Assembly (NCBI RefSeq): GCF_025144465.1
Contig: NZ_CP083556.1
Span: 91,272 to 155,271 of the forward strand
Source of the DNA: Leisingera sp. S132
GTDB taxonomy: Bacteria > Pseudomonadota > Alphaproteobacteria > Rhodobacterales > Rhodobacteraceae
DNA length: 64,000 nucleotides
Direction: 5' to 3'
Numbering within the stretch: position 1 is the stretch's first letter; each line of letters opens with the position of its first letter. The notes under the pieces were generated by a model. That model searched no databases. It was not told the DNA's origin and saw only the letters and a list, made by a program, of their open reading frames with translations. The position numbers were made by a program, and so were the translations under genes. Positions 33,651 to 42,226 of the stretch are shown in pieces.

Positions 33651-35872
33651 GGCACCGCCTTTGCCTGCAGTTTGCGCTGCTGGCCCAGCTGCTGGATCAG
33701 CACCGGTGCCATCACAACCAGCGCAGCGAGGTCAGAGCCGCCGGAGGGCGCCACCAGCAGCAGGCCTCCGATCGCCATCAAGAGCCGCCAAATGCCGCTG
33801 AGCGGTGCCAGGAAGTAGGCCGAGACAGCGGTGGCGATGGCAAAGACCCCAAGCGCGCAGGTGCCTGTCACCTGGATGAACCCGGTCCAGGTAAAGTATT
33901 CCGGCAGCACGATCAGCATTACCGGCGCATAGACAAACACCATCGGCACCATCAGCTTGCCCAGACCCAGGGTGAAGGCATTAAGCCCGGTGCGGAACGG
34001 GTTGGAGCCGGCAATCCCTGCCGCGGCATAGGCCGAGGCGCAAACCGGCGGGGTGATCTCGGAAATCACACCGTAGTAGAGCACGAACATATGGGTTGCG
34101 AGCGGCGGCACACCCAGCTGGCTGAGGGCAGGCGTCGCAACAGCAACCAGCATGATATAAAGCGCCGTGGTCGGCAGGCCGGCCCCCATCAGGATGCAGG
34201 CCATGGCGATCAGCACCAGTGAAATGAACTGCTGGATCGACGGCTGGCTGAAGGTCTCAATCGAGGTCCACTCCAGCAGCGGCGCAATGGCTGCCGCCAT
34301 GTCCGCGGCGCCGCCGGTGACCATGAAACCGAGGCGGAAGCCGACGCCGGTGGTGTTGATCACACCCACCACGATGCCCACTGCGGCAGAGGCCGCGCCG
34401 ACTGCCAGCGCGTATTGCACGCCGACGTGGAAGCTGTCGAACAGGTCGCGGAAGTTCTGCCGCTCGTTCCGGTGCAGGCAGCCGATTATGGTGAGCGCCG
34501 CCAGCATCCCGGCCATCACCGGAGTATACCCCTCGCCGGAGTAGGGCGAGGCCTTCCACAAGATGAAGCCGAGCAGGGCAAAGGGGATCAGCAGTGTCGC
34601 GGGTTTGTCAAAGGCGCAGAAGCCGACAACGATACACAGGCTGAGACCGACAAAGGCGGCCATATTCGGCGAGTATCCGGAGAAAAGCACCAGCAGAAGC
34701 GCGATCAGCGGAATGATTGTGTACCAGCCGTCTTTCCAGACCTGCAGGAACTTGGGCAACTGCTCATTGGGATAGGCGGTCAGCCCCAGTTTCTTGGCGG
34801 TGAAATGCACGATCGAGATTACCCCGATATAATGCATCAGCGCCGGCACAATCGCGGCAATCACGATGGTTGTGTAAGGCACCTCCAGATACTCGGCCAT
34901 CAGGAAGGACGCGGCCCCCATGATCGGCGGGGTGATCTGCCCGCCAGCGGACGCCGCAGCCTCAACCCCGCCTGCGAAATGGCCGGGGTAGCCCATCTTT
35001 TTCATGTTGGGGATGGTGAGCGATCCGGTGGACACCGTGTTGGCAATCGAAGATCCGGAAATGGTCCCGAAGAAGGCCGAGGAGACAACAGACACCTTGG
35101 CCGGGCCGCCGGTATAGCGGCCTGCCATGATCATCGCATTGTCGACAAAGAACTGCCCCAGCCCCATCCGCTGCGCCACCACACCGAACAGCACAAAGTG
35201 GAACACCACGGTGGACACCACCCACAGTGTGACGCCGAATATGCCTTCGGACGGGAAGTACATGTTGTTGACGAACTGCTGCCAGTTGACGCCCGGATGC
35301 TTGAGGATTTGCGCGGGCATATAGGGGCCGAACAGCGCATAGATCATGAACACCAGGATGATCAGCGGCAGCACAAATCCGATGGTGCGGCGCGCGATCT
35401 CCAGCACCGTCAGGATCAGCACCGAGCCGAAGAACACATCCAGGCTGGAGGGATTGCCCTGCCGCAACGCCTGTTCGGCGATGTCGAAACCGAACATGTC
35501 AAAGCCGCGCCAGCTGACCCAGAGGAACAGCGCCGCCGCCATGCTGAGCCCGGTCAGCGCCCAGTCATAAAGCGGCACATTGCCGGGGCGCAGCGGATTG
35601 GGTCCGCGCCACTCCAGGCTGCGGGATGATTTGATCAGCGGAAAGCCCACAAAGATGAACAGGAACAGGCCCGCCAGGTGAATACCCATATGCACATGGT
35701 CCACCGGGGTGCCGAAACCGGCCGTCCACAGATGATAAAGGGCAAAGACAATGCTGGCCCAGTAGATGACGCCAGTCAGCCTGGGTCCGTTGTCGCGCGT
35801 GTTCAGAGCGGAGTCATACTGCTTCTCCAGCTCCTCTAGCGCCTTATTGTCGAGATGGGTGTCCATGGACAT
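33647..35872 (-). CDS. TRAP transporter fused permease (TAXI type, 4TM/12TM)
   Basis: 741 aa, a fusion of the small (DctQ-like) and large (DctM-like) membrane subunits. A cluster of helices near 60-200 is followed by the large domain with FFGTISGSSIANTVSTGS and VEAAASAGGQITPPIMGAAS, both signatures of TAXI-TRAP permeases, and a second half with GAGLPTTALYIMLVA and ITPPVCASAYAAAGI. It works with the TAXI binding protein encoded just upstream to import an organic acid or amino acid using an ion gradient. Confidence 0.93.
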   Translation of the reverse strand: MSMDTHLDNKALEELEKQYDSALNTRDNGPRLTGVIYWASIVFALYHLWTAGFGTPVDHVHMGIHLAGLFLFIFVGFPLIKSSRSLEWRGPNPLRPGNVPLYDWALTGLSMAAALFLWVSWRGFDMFGFDIAEQALRQGNPSSLDVFFGSVLILTVLEIARRTIGFVLPLIILVFMIYALFGPYMPAQILKHPGVNWQQFVNNMYFPSEGIFGVTLWVVSTVVFHFVLFGVVAQRMGLGQFFVDNAMIMAGRYTGGPAKVSVVSSAFFGTISGSSIANTVSTGSLTIPNMKKMGYPGHFAGGVEAAASAGGQITPPIMGAASFLMAEYLEVPYTTIVIAAIVPALMHYIGVISIVHFTAKKLGLTAYPNEQLPKFLQVWKDGWYTIIPLIALLLVLFSGYSPNMAAFVGLSLCIVVGFCAFDKPATLLIPFALLGFILWKASPYSGEGYTPVMAGMLAALTIIGCLHRNERQNFRDLFDSFHVGVQYALAVGAASAAVGIVVGVINTTGVGFRLGFMVTGGAADMAAAIAPLLEWTSIETFSQPSIQQFISLVLIAMACILMGAGLPTTALYIMLVAVATPALSQLGVPPLATHMFVLYYGVISEITPPVCASAYAAAGIAGSNPFRTGLNAFTLGLGKLMVPMVFVYAPVMLIVLPEYFTWTGFIQVTGTCALGVFAIATAVSAYFLAPLSGIWRLLMAIGGLLLVAPSGGSDLAALVVMAPVLIQQLGQQRKLQAKAVP

Positions 35873-35939
35873 CGGGGTCTCCTGTCCGGGGGCCGTGCCG
35901 GCGCGCGCCGTTCACCCGCATTGCAGGCAGGGGCGCCGG

Positions 35940-35975
35940 TAAACAAAAACGGCAGCAAGGCGCACCCTGCTGCCG
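35940..35975 (-). terminator. Terminator/attenuator between TAXI binding protein and permease genes
   Basis: On the minus strand CGGCAGCA (35975-35968) and TGCTGCCG (35957-35950) enclose a ten-base loop, followed by GTTTTTGTTT. This is a convincing intrinsic terminator within the operon, between the binding-protein gene and the permease gene 68 bases further on. It probably lowers permease expression relative to the binding protein. Confidence 0.75.
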
Positions 35976-35990
35976 CAGTTCAGGGGAGGT

Positions 35991-37001
35991 TTACTTGAGC
36001 ATGCCGATTTCGCGGTAGAAGCGTTCAGCCCCCGGGTGCAGCGGCACACCGATGCCCTCAACGCCGTCCAGCGCGGTTTCCAGGGTGATTGCCTTGCCCT
36101 TGGGGTGGCCGTTGTCCAGCAGCTTGCGGGCGGTATCGGACCACATCGCCTTGGTGATCTGATAGATCAGCTCTTCGTCCATGTTGGCATTTGTGACCAG
36201 CATGCCGGAGACCGCCACGGTGTTCACGTCATAGCCCACCCCCGGGTAGGTGCCCGCGGGAATGGTCGAGGGGATGTAGTAGGGCACCGTGGTATTGGCC
36301 ATCTTGACCTCTTCCGCTGACCAGTTGTGCAGTTCCATGCCCTTGGTGTTGTCAAGCTGGATCATCGCCGCGACAGGCGTGCCTGCAGCATAGAAATAGG
36401 CGTCCAGCTGGCCGTCGGCGATACGCTCGGCGGACTGGGCGTTGTTCAGCTCCGCCTCGTCGATGTTGTCGCGGTTGACGCCGTGGTCATTCAGGATCAG
36501 CTCCACCGCGATCTGGGTGCCGGACCCCGCCTGGGCGATGCCGACGCGCTTGCCCTTCAGATCGGCAAGCCCGCCCAGCGAATGCCCCTTGGGCAGCACC
36601 AGGTGCAGGTCTTCCGGGAACAGGTTGGCAATCACCCGCAGGTCGGGCTTGGCATTGCCTTCAAACTTGCCCTTGCCGTGATAGGCGAAATGCAGGGTGG
36701 CGGCACCCGACAGGCCGGCTTCCATCTGGCCGGCCTGGATGGCATTCACGTTGTGCGCGGAGGCGTTGGTCGACTGCGCCATCGCCACCAGGCCGGGCAC
36801 GCCGCAGTTGCCGCCCTCGTCACAGGCACGCGAGCCGGGCGGGTTGGAAATGGCGTTGGCGATGATGCCGCCAATCGGGAAATAGGTGCCGCCCGCACCG
36901 CCGGTGCCGATGCGGAAAAACGTCATGTCCTGCGCCGCTGCGGCGCAGGTCAGCATGGTGCAGGCCAATGCGGCCCCGGTCAGTTTCTTGAAAAAACCCA
37001 T
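35991..37001 (-). CDS. TAXI-family TRAP solute-binding protein
   Basis: 336 aa from ATG 37001, chosen because GGGAGG lies six to seven bases upstream and the product then begins with a normal Sec signal peptide (MGFFKKLTGAALACTML, cleavage after the Ala run near residue 22). The TAXI hallmark FFRIGTGGAGGTYFPIGGII follows, and KGKRVGIAQAGSGTQIAVEL lies mid-protein. Periplasmic receptor for the fused permease. LysR is divergent and probably controls the operon. Substrate unknown. Confidence 0.93.
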   Translation of the reverse strand: MGFFKKLTGAALACTMLTCAAAAQDMTFFRIGTGGAGGTYFPIGGIIANAISNPPGSRACDEGGNCGVPGLVAMAQSTNASAHNVNAIQAGQMEAGLSGAATLHFAYHGKGKFEGNAKPDLRVIANLFPEDLHLVLPKGHSLGGLADLKGKRVGIAQAGSGTQIAVELILNDHGVNRDNIDEAELNNAQSAERIADGQLDAYFYAAGTPVAAMIQLDNTKGMELHNWSAEEVKMANTTVPYYIPSTIPAGTYPGVGYDVNTVAVSGMLVTNANMDEELIYQITKAMWSDTARKLLDNGHPKGKAITLETALDGVEGIGVPLHPGAERFYREIGMLK

Positions 37002-37052
37002 AGCATCCTCCCTGGAGTGTTGGCCGCGTCTCTTTCCGCGCAGCATCCAACT

Positions 37053-37068
37053 ATGATCTTTGCATCAT
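37053..37068. promoter_or_regulatory. Candidate LysR site near the TAXI gene
   Basis: ATGAT and ATCAT separated by six bases in the divergent TAXI/LysR region, about 50 bases upstream of the TAXI start. Only symmetry supports it. Confidence 0.25.
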
Positions 37069-37101
37069 GGGTAAGCTAAGTCATAAATTCAAATTTAAAA
37101 T

Positions 37102-37116
37102 TATACTGTATGTATA
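37102..37116. promoter_or_regulatory. Candidate LysR operator TATAC-N5-GTATA
   Basis: TATAC and GTATA with a five-base spacer sit in a markedly AT-rich block (37080-37130) between the TAXI gene and LysR. Size and spacing fit a LysR-type box. A related GTATAC element lies upstream of the ThDP-enzyme gene at 38185-38192. Confidence 0.35.
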
Positions 37117-37154
37117 GATCATTTTTATGAAACCTTCACGCTAGGAGGCAGGCC

Positions 37155-38078
37155 ATGAACTCTCACCAGCTTGCGGTATTCCGCGAAGTCATGAAAAGCG
37201 GCTCCGTCAGCCAGGCGGCCCGCAACCTGCACCGGACCCAGCCGGCCGTCAGCGCTGCCATCAAGACGCTTGAGGAAGAGCTTGGCCTGACCCTGTTTCT
37301 GCGCGAAGGCCGCCGTCTGGTACCGGTGCCGGAGGCGCAGTACCTGATGGAGGAAGCAACCGAGATCCTGTCGCGGATGGAGACCGCCCAGCAGAATCTG
37401 GCAAACATGCGCGACCGGGTGCAGGGCTCGATCCGGATCGTGGCGATGCCGGGGCCGTCGACCTTTCTGCTGCCGGATTTCATCAGCCGCTTCGTGGCAG
37501 GCAAGCCTGAGCTGCGGGTGACGCTGGCGACGCGCTCTTCACCGCAGGTGCGCAGCCTGGTGGCAGCCGGCAGTTTCGATGTCGGTTTCTGCGACATGAC
37601 CCGGTTCCGCAGCGACCGCAAGCTGTATACGGCAGAGGAGCTGCCCAGCAACTGTCTCTGCGCGGTACCCGCGAGCCATCCGCTGGCCGGCCGCGCGGTG
37701 ATCACCGCCACGGATCTGACCGGGCAGCCGATGGGGGCGCTGCAGCCGGACCACAACACCTATCAGGCCACATCGCAGGCCTTTCTGGCTGCCGGCGCCG
37801 AATTCAACCTGCGTTATGATGCGCAGTATTTCCTGCCGCTGTTCCACTTCATCGCCGCCGGGCAGGCCTGTGCCGTTGTCGACGTGCTGAGCGCCGAAAG
37901 CTACCGGCGCAGCAACGCAGGAGAGGAGCGGATCCGGTTTCTGCCGTTCGAGCCTGCGATTCCCTTTGGCTATTCGATCCTCACCCCCAGCGAGCGTCCG
38001 CTGTCGCAGCTCGCCGCCAGTTTCGCCGAAGCCTGGCGGGGATACGTGGCAGATATGCTGACGCCGGAACCTGATTAG
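37155..38078 (+). CDS. LysR-family transcriptional regulator
   Basis: 307 aa with AGGAGG eight bases before the ATG. N-terminal HTH: LAVFREVMKSGSVSQAARNL and QPAVSAAIKTLEEELGLTLF; effector domain from about residue 90. It is divergent from the TAXI-TRAP operon and upstream of the ThDP-enzyme gene in the same direction, so it may govern both sides. Effector unknown. Confidence 0.92.
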   Translation: MNSHQLAVFREVMKSGSVSQAARNLHRTQPAVSAAIKTLEEELGLTLFLREGRRLVPVPEAQYLMEEATEILSRMETAQQNLANMRDRVQGSIRIVAMPGPSTFLLPDFISRFVAGKPELRVTLATRSSPQVRSLVAAGSFDVGFCDMTRFRSDRKLYTAEELPSNCLCAVPASHPLAGRAVITATDLTGQPMGALQPDHNTYQATSQAFLAAGAEFNLRYDAQYFLPLFHFIAAGQACAVVDVLSAESYRRSNAGEERIRFLPFEPAIPFGYSILTPSERPLSQLAASFAEAWRGYVADMLTPEPD

Positions 38079-38184
38079 ATGCTGTTTTAAAACGTAAATT
38101 TTGCGCAGCAAGAACTTCACGCCGGCAGCCGCTGAGTGAAACGGAAGCCCGCCGGCATTTTGCCTTCACATTGATCTACATTAT

Positions 38185-38192
38185 TGTATACA
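38185..38192. promoter_or_regulatory. TGTATACA palindrome upstream of the ThDP-enzyme gene
   Basis: The perfect octamer TGTATACA sits within ATTGTATACAGT, 65 bases before the ThDP-enzyme start. It may be an operator for the neighbouring LysR protein or for a GntR-type regulator encoded elsewhere, since GTATAC cores are also typical of FCD-GntR sites. Confidence 0.3.
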
Positions 38193-38256
38193 GTTTGGAG
38201 TGCAAAAACCCGGGCTCTCCCCGGGGCAGGTTCCATGCAGGCTTTGGGAGGTTCCG

Positions 38257-39948
38257 ATGAAGAACACGATGAATGGCGCAGAGGCGATGGTGCGCGCGCT
38301 TGAGGCGCACGGTGTCACCCATATCTTCGGCCTCTGCGGTGATACCACGCTGCCCTTTTATGATGCCATGAACCGGCTGGAGCATGGCATCACCCATGTC
38401 CTCACCCGTGACGAGCGCAGCGCCGCCTATATGGCCGATGGCTTCTCCCGCGTGACCGGGCGGGTGGGAGTCTGCGAGGGGCCGTCCGGCGGCGGTGCGA
38501 CATATATCCTGCCGGGGCTGATCGAGGCCAATGAGAGCTCCTATGCGGTGCTGGCGATCACCACCGACATTTCCGTGGGGTCTTACGGGAAATATCCGCT
38601 GACCGAGGTCAATCAGGAGGTCCTGATGGGGCCGTTGACCAAGTTCAATACGGTGATCAAGCGCGCCGACCACATCCCGCGCATGGTGCGCCAGGCATTC
38701 CGGGCGATGACCACCGGCCGCTCCGGCTCGGCGCATCTGGGGCTGCCCTATGACATCCAGTATGATGATGTTCCTGCCGGTGACATCTGGGGCGATCCCA
38801 AGCATCAAAGCTACCCGTCCTACCGCGCCGCACCGGAACCGGGCGCTGCGGAGGCCGCGGTTGAGGCCATCCTCACTGCCAAATCGCCGCTGATCGTCTG
38901 CGGCGGCGGCGTGGTGATTTCCGGCGCGATGGAGGAGCTGGGCAGGCTTGCCTCCCGCCTTGACATCGCTGTGGGCACGTCGATCTCCGGCAAGGGATCG
39001 CTGGCCGATACCCATCCTCAGTCGCTGGGTGTTGTCGGCTCCAACGGCGGCACGGATGAGACCTGGGAAATGATGGAGGGCGCCGATCTGGTCATCTTCA
39101 TGGGCTGCCGGGCAGGGTCCACCACCACCTCGCGCTGGGAAGCGCCAAAGCCCGGCCAGCGCATCGTGCATTTCGACAATGATCCAATGGTGATCGGCGC
39201 CAACTACCCGACAGAGGTTGGCGTGGTGGCCGATCTGAAGCTCAGCTTGCAGGCGGTGAACGCCTATCTGGAGGGGCGCGAGGGCGATTTGCCGGCCTTT
39301 GGCGCTGCTGCGAAAATCGCGGACATCAAGCGGCGCAAGTTCGCCAAGTTCGAGGAGCTGGTACACAGCCAAACCGATCAGGTGCTGCCGGAGCAGATCA
39401 TCCACACCCTCAATCAAAACTTGCCGGAAGACGCCATCGTGGTCTCCGACCCCGGCACCAGCTGCCCCTACTACAACGCCTATTCGCAGCAGAAACACCC
39501 GGGCCGCCAGTACATCACCAACCGCGCCCATGGCGCCTTGGGCTACGCGCTGTCGGCATCGCTGGGCGCCTGGTTCGGACGGCCCGGCGCCAAGGTGGTG
39601 GGGATGATGGGCGACGGCTCCTTCAACTTCACCTGCGGCGAGCTGGAAACCGTGGTGCGCTGCAACGCACCCATTACCTATGTGGTGTTCTCCAATGCCA
39701 ACTTCGGCTGGATCAAGGCCAGCCAGCGCGACGACTGCGGCAAGCGCTATTACAATGTGGACTTCAACCGCACCAACCACGCGGCAGTGGCAGAGGCGTT
39801 CGGGGTCAAGACCTGGCGGGTGGAACGCCCGGAAGACCTGGATCAGGCGATCAAGGAGGCCTTTGCCCACGAGGGCCCGACCCTGATCGATGTGGTCTGC
39901 CAGGCGCTGGAGGACTCCGCCGCCCCGGTCCGGCGCTGGATGGGGTGA
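38257..39948 (+). CDS. Thiamine-diphosphate-dependent enzyme (acetolactate-synthase-like)
   Basis: 563 aa from ATG 38257 (GGGAGG six bases upstream). Three-domain ThDP decarboxylase/synthase fold: the Pyr domain has the cofactor-activating Glu in LTRDERSAAYMADGFSR, a central domain follows (about 190-330), and the PP domain has VGMMGDGSFNFTCGELET and SNANFGW for Mg-ThDP. It resembles catabolic acetolactate-synthase-like enzymes of unknown substrate rather than biosynthetic IlvB: no small subunit gene is near. It could decarboxylate a 2-keto acid. The PLP enzyme gene 117 bases downstream may act before it. Confidence 0.85.
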   Translation: MKNTMNGAEAMVRALEAHGVTHIFGLCGDTTLPFYDAMNRLEHGITHVLTRDERSAAYMADGFSRVTGRVGVCEGPSGGGATYILPGLIEANESSYAVLAITTDISVGSYGKYPLTEVNQEVLMGPLTKFNTVIKRADHIPRMVRQAFRAMTTGRSGSAHLGLPYDIQYDDVPAGDIWGDPKHQSYPSYRAAPEPGAAEAAVEAILTAKSPLIVCGGGVVISGAMEELGRLASRLDIAVGTSISGKGSLADTHPQSLGVVGSNGGTDETWEMMEGADLVIFMGCRAGSTTTSRWEAPKPGQRIVHFDNDPMVIGANYPTEVGVVADLKLSLQAVNAYLEGREGDLPAFGAAAKIADIKRRKFAKFEELVHSQTDQVLPEQIIHTLNQNLPEDAIVVSDPGTSCPYYNAYSQQKHPGRQYITNRAHGALGYALSASLGAWFGRPGAKVVGMMGDGSFNFTCGELETVVRCNAPITYVVFSNANFGWIKASQRDDCGKRYYNVDFNRTNHAAVAEAFGVKTWRVERPEDLDQAIKEAFAHEGPTLIDVVCQALEDSAAPVRRWMG

Positions 39949-40065
39949 GCCGCCAGGAAAACGGACCGAGCTGAAGGCCGGGAACGTAGTGTTTCCGGAC
40001 TTGTCTCCCTTGCTTGGCGCCCGCTATGAATTTGCGAAACCCGCAGTCAGAAAAGGCGCCAGCAA

Positions 40066-41181
40066 ATGGATACTCCCACCGCTCCCAAATCCGGCGCCAT
40101 GCTGCACTTGCGCGGCAACACACTTACTGAGGGCGAGCCGGTGGCGCTGCCGCTGACGCAAAGCTCGATGTACCACCTGCCGGGTGATTGGACCGGCGGC
40201 CCCAGCTATGGCCGGGCCGACAATGCCACATGGGAGCATCTGGAGCATGTGCTGGGATATCTGGAGGACGCGCCTGCGCTGGCTTATCCTTCGGGCATGG
40301 CGGCGATCTCGGCAGCGCTGTTTGCCACCGTCAAAGCAGGGTCAAAGCTGCTGATCCCCTCGGATGGCTACTACGTCACCCGGCGCCTGAGCGAGCGGTT
40401 TTTGCAGCAGCTCGGCGTCGAGGTGCAGCAGCGCCCCACCACCGCATTTGCCGAGGGAGGCTTCGATGGCTTTGACGTTGTTTTTGCGGAAACGCCATCG
40501 AACCCCGGCCTCGACCTTTGCGACCTGCGCGCAATTGCTGAGGCGGTGCACGCGGCAGGCGGGCTGCTGATCGTCGACAACACCACCATGACCCCGCTGG
40601 GTCAGCGTCCGCTGGAGCTGGGCGCGGATGTGGTTGTTGCCTCAGACACCAAGGCGCCGGGCGGGCATTCGGATGTGCTGATGGGGCATCTGGCGACCCG
40701 CAATGCGGATGTGCTGCAGGCCGCGCGCGAGTGGCGCCAGTTCGGCGGCGGCATCCCCGGCCCGCAGGAGGCCTGGCTGGCGCACCGGGGACTGGAGACG
40801 CTGGAGGTGCGCTTTGAAAGGATGTGCAGCACTGCGGAGGTGCTGGCCGAACGGCTCGCCGCGCATCCGCTGGTGCAGGCGATCCGCTTTCCGGGGCTGA
40901 AGTCCGACTCCTCGCACGCGCTGGCGAAACAGCAGATGGCGCGGTTTGGCTTTCTGATTTCCATCACTCTGGACAGCGCGGAACAAGCGGATGCCTTCAT
41001 CAACGGATGCCCGCTGATCCGCTCCGCAACGTCGTTCGGCGGTGTGCATACCTCAGCTGAGCGCCGTGCCCGCTGGGGCGATGCAGTGGCGCCGGGGTTT
41101 ATCCGCATTTCGGTTGGCACCGAACCGGCAGAAGAATTGTGGAGCGCAATGGCGGCTTCGCTGGACGCATTGCAGACGTAA
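40066..41181 (+). CDS. Cys/Met-metabolism PLP enzyme (cystathionine gamma-lyase-like)
   Basis: 371 aa of the trans-sulfuration family. PLP lysine in VVASDTKAPGGHSDVLMG, the Tyr-Arg phosphate site in SYGRADNATWEHLE, and LAYPSGMAAISAALF and FAETPSNPGLDLCD for cofactor binding. Family members carry out beta/gamma-elimination or replacement on Cys, Met or cystathionine. It lies downstream of the ThDP-enzyme gene on the same strand. An eliminase forming a 2-keto acid that the ThDP enzyme then uses is a plausible but unproven link. Confidence 0.87.
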   Translation: MDTPTAPKSGAMLHLRGNTLTEGEPVALPLTQSSMYHLPGDWTGGPSYGRADNATWEHLEHVLGYLEDAPALAYPSGMAAISAALFATVKAGSKLLIPSDGYYVTRRLSERFLQQLGVEVQQRPTTAFAEGGFDGFDVVFAETPSNPGLDLCDLRAIAEAVHAAGGLLIVDNTTMTPLGQRPLELGADVVVASDTKAPGGHSDVLMGHLATRNADVLQAAREWRQFGGGIPGPQEAWLAHRGLETLEVRFERMCSTAEVLAERLAAHPLVQAIRFPGLKSDSSHALAKQQMARFGFLISITLDSAEQADAFINGCPLIRSATSFGGVHTSAERRARWGDAVAPGFIRISVGTEPAEELWSAMAASLDALQT

Positions 41182-41233
41182 AGGGCAGTGTTTTCCACGT
41201 CTGTCCCCGCGGGGACCGGCGGGGAAAACCCTC

Positions 41234-42121
41234 TCAGGTCAGCGACTGGTACAGCGCCAGGAGCCAGTTGCAAAAGGTCTTGACCTCCTCCCGCTGGCCC
41301 GCGCGGTCATTGATCACGATGTAATGCGAGCGCCGTTTCGGCAGCTTGAATGCGGTCGGGACAACCACCAGCCCCTGCTCGATGTATTGCCGGGCAAAGC
41401 TTTCCAGCACCATTGTCACCCCGTGGCCTGCCGCGACGGTTTGCAGTGCCAGCAGGGATGAATCCGCCTTGAGCCAGTCGGCGGGTGTCTGCAGGTTCAG
41501 CCCGTGCAGCTCTGACAGGCGGCCCCAGTCGGTTTCGGACCCGAAGATTTGCACCACATCTGACCCGGCCAGATCATGGATCGAAGGGCTGCCGCCCAGA
41601 TCGTGCAGGTAGCCAGGGCTGCAGACGGGCACAGCGTTTTCGTGACCCAGATGCAGGACCTCGCTTTCCTGCCAGTCGCCGCCATAGCGGATGTCGATGT
41701 CCAGACCCTCCTCGTCAAACCGGTTGGCCCAGATGGAGGTGGTCAGCTCTACCAGAATATCCGGGTGTGCCGCCTGAAAGCGGCCAAGCTGGGGCGCGAT
41801 GACCAAGGCTGCGCAGGAAATCGAGGCCCGCACCCGGACCACCCGCTTGCGCTTCTTGCCGAACAGGCCGGCGGTGGCCTGCTGCATGTCGATGAAGGAT
41901 TTGCGGATCGGCTGGGCATAGGCCTGACCGGTGTCGGTGAGCGCCACCCCGCGGGGCAGCCGTCTGAACAGCTGGGTGTTCAGGTGTTTTTCCAAGAGCC
42001 GGATCTGCTGGCTGATGGCGGCAGGGGTCAGGCCCAGCTCCTCCGCCGCGGCAGAGAAACTATTCAGCCGCGCGGCGGCTTCAAAGGCCTTGAGCCAGGT
42101 GACATGCGGCAGATCGGTCAT
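41234..42121 (-). CDS. LysR-family transcriptional regulator (GcvA-like)
   Basis: 295 aa. HTH region VTWLKAFEAAARLNSFSAAA and AAISQQIRLLEKHLNTQLF, of the GcvA subgroup, followed by an effector-binding domain (GGDWQESEVLHLGHENAVPV). Divergent from the GMC oxidoreductase-enolase pair, with 105 bases between them that hold a symmetric element at 42181-42195. Probable regulator of that pair. Confidence 0.92.
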   Translation of the reverse strand: MTDLPHVTWLKAFEAAARLNSFSAAAEELGLTPAAISQQIRLLEKHLNTQLFRRLPRGVALTDTGQAYAQPIRKSFIDMQQATAGLFGKKRKRVVRVRASISCAALVIAPQLGRFQAAHPDILVELTTSIWANRFDEEGLDIDIRYGGDWQESEVLHLGHENAVPVCSPGYLHDLGGSPSIHDLAGSDVVQIFGSETDWGRLSELHGLNLQTPADWLKADSSLLALQTVAAGHGVTMVLESFARQYIEQGLVVVPTAFKLPKRRSHYIVINDRAGQREEVKTFCNWLLALYQSLT

Positions 42122-42180
42122 GGCATAGCTTTAAGCACAGTTTAGCCATAGGGGCAAAACACATTGTTTGATTTACGCCT

Positions 42181-42195
42181 TTTGCACTGCGCAAA
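42181..42195. promoter_or_regulatory. Candidate LysR operator TTTGC-N5-GCAAA
   Basis: TTTGC and GCAAA with five bases between form a 15-base inverted repeat, 31 bases before the GMC oxidoreductase start in the divergent LysR region. Spacing fits LysR-type boxes. Confidence 0.35.
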
Positions 42196-42226
42196 CTGAG
42201 GGGAAACCAACGGACCCGGGCGTGCC

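Noticed and set aside
38176..39870. A 564-codon frame antisense to the ThDP enzyme
   Set aside because: No family resemblance; a shadow of codon bias. The ThDP and Mg motifs are on the + strand.
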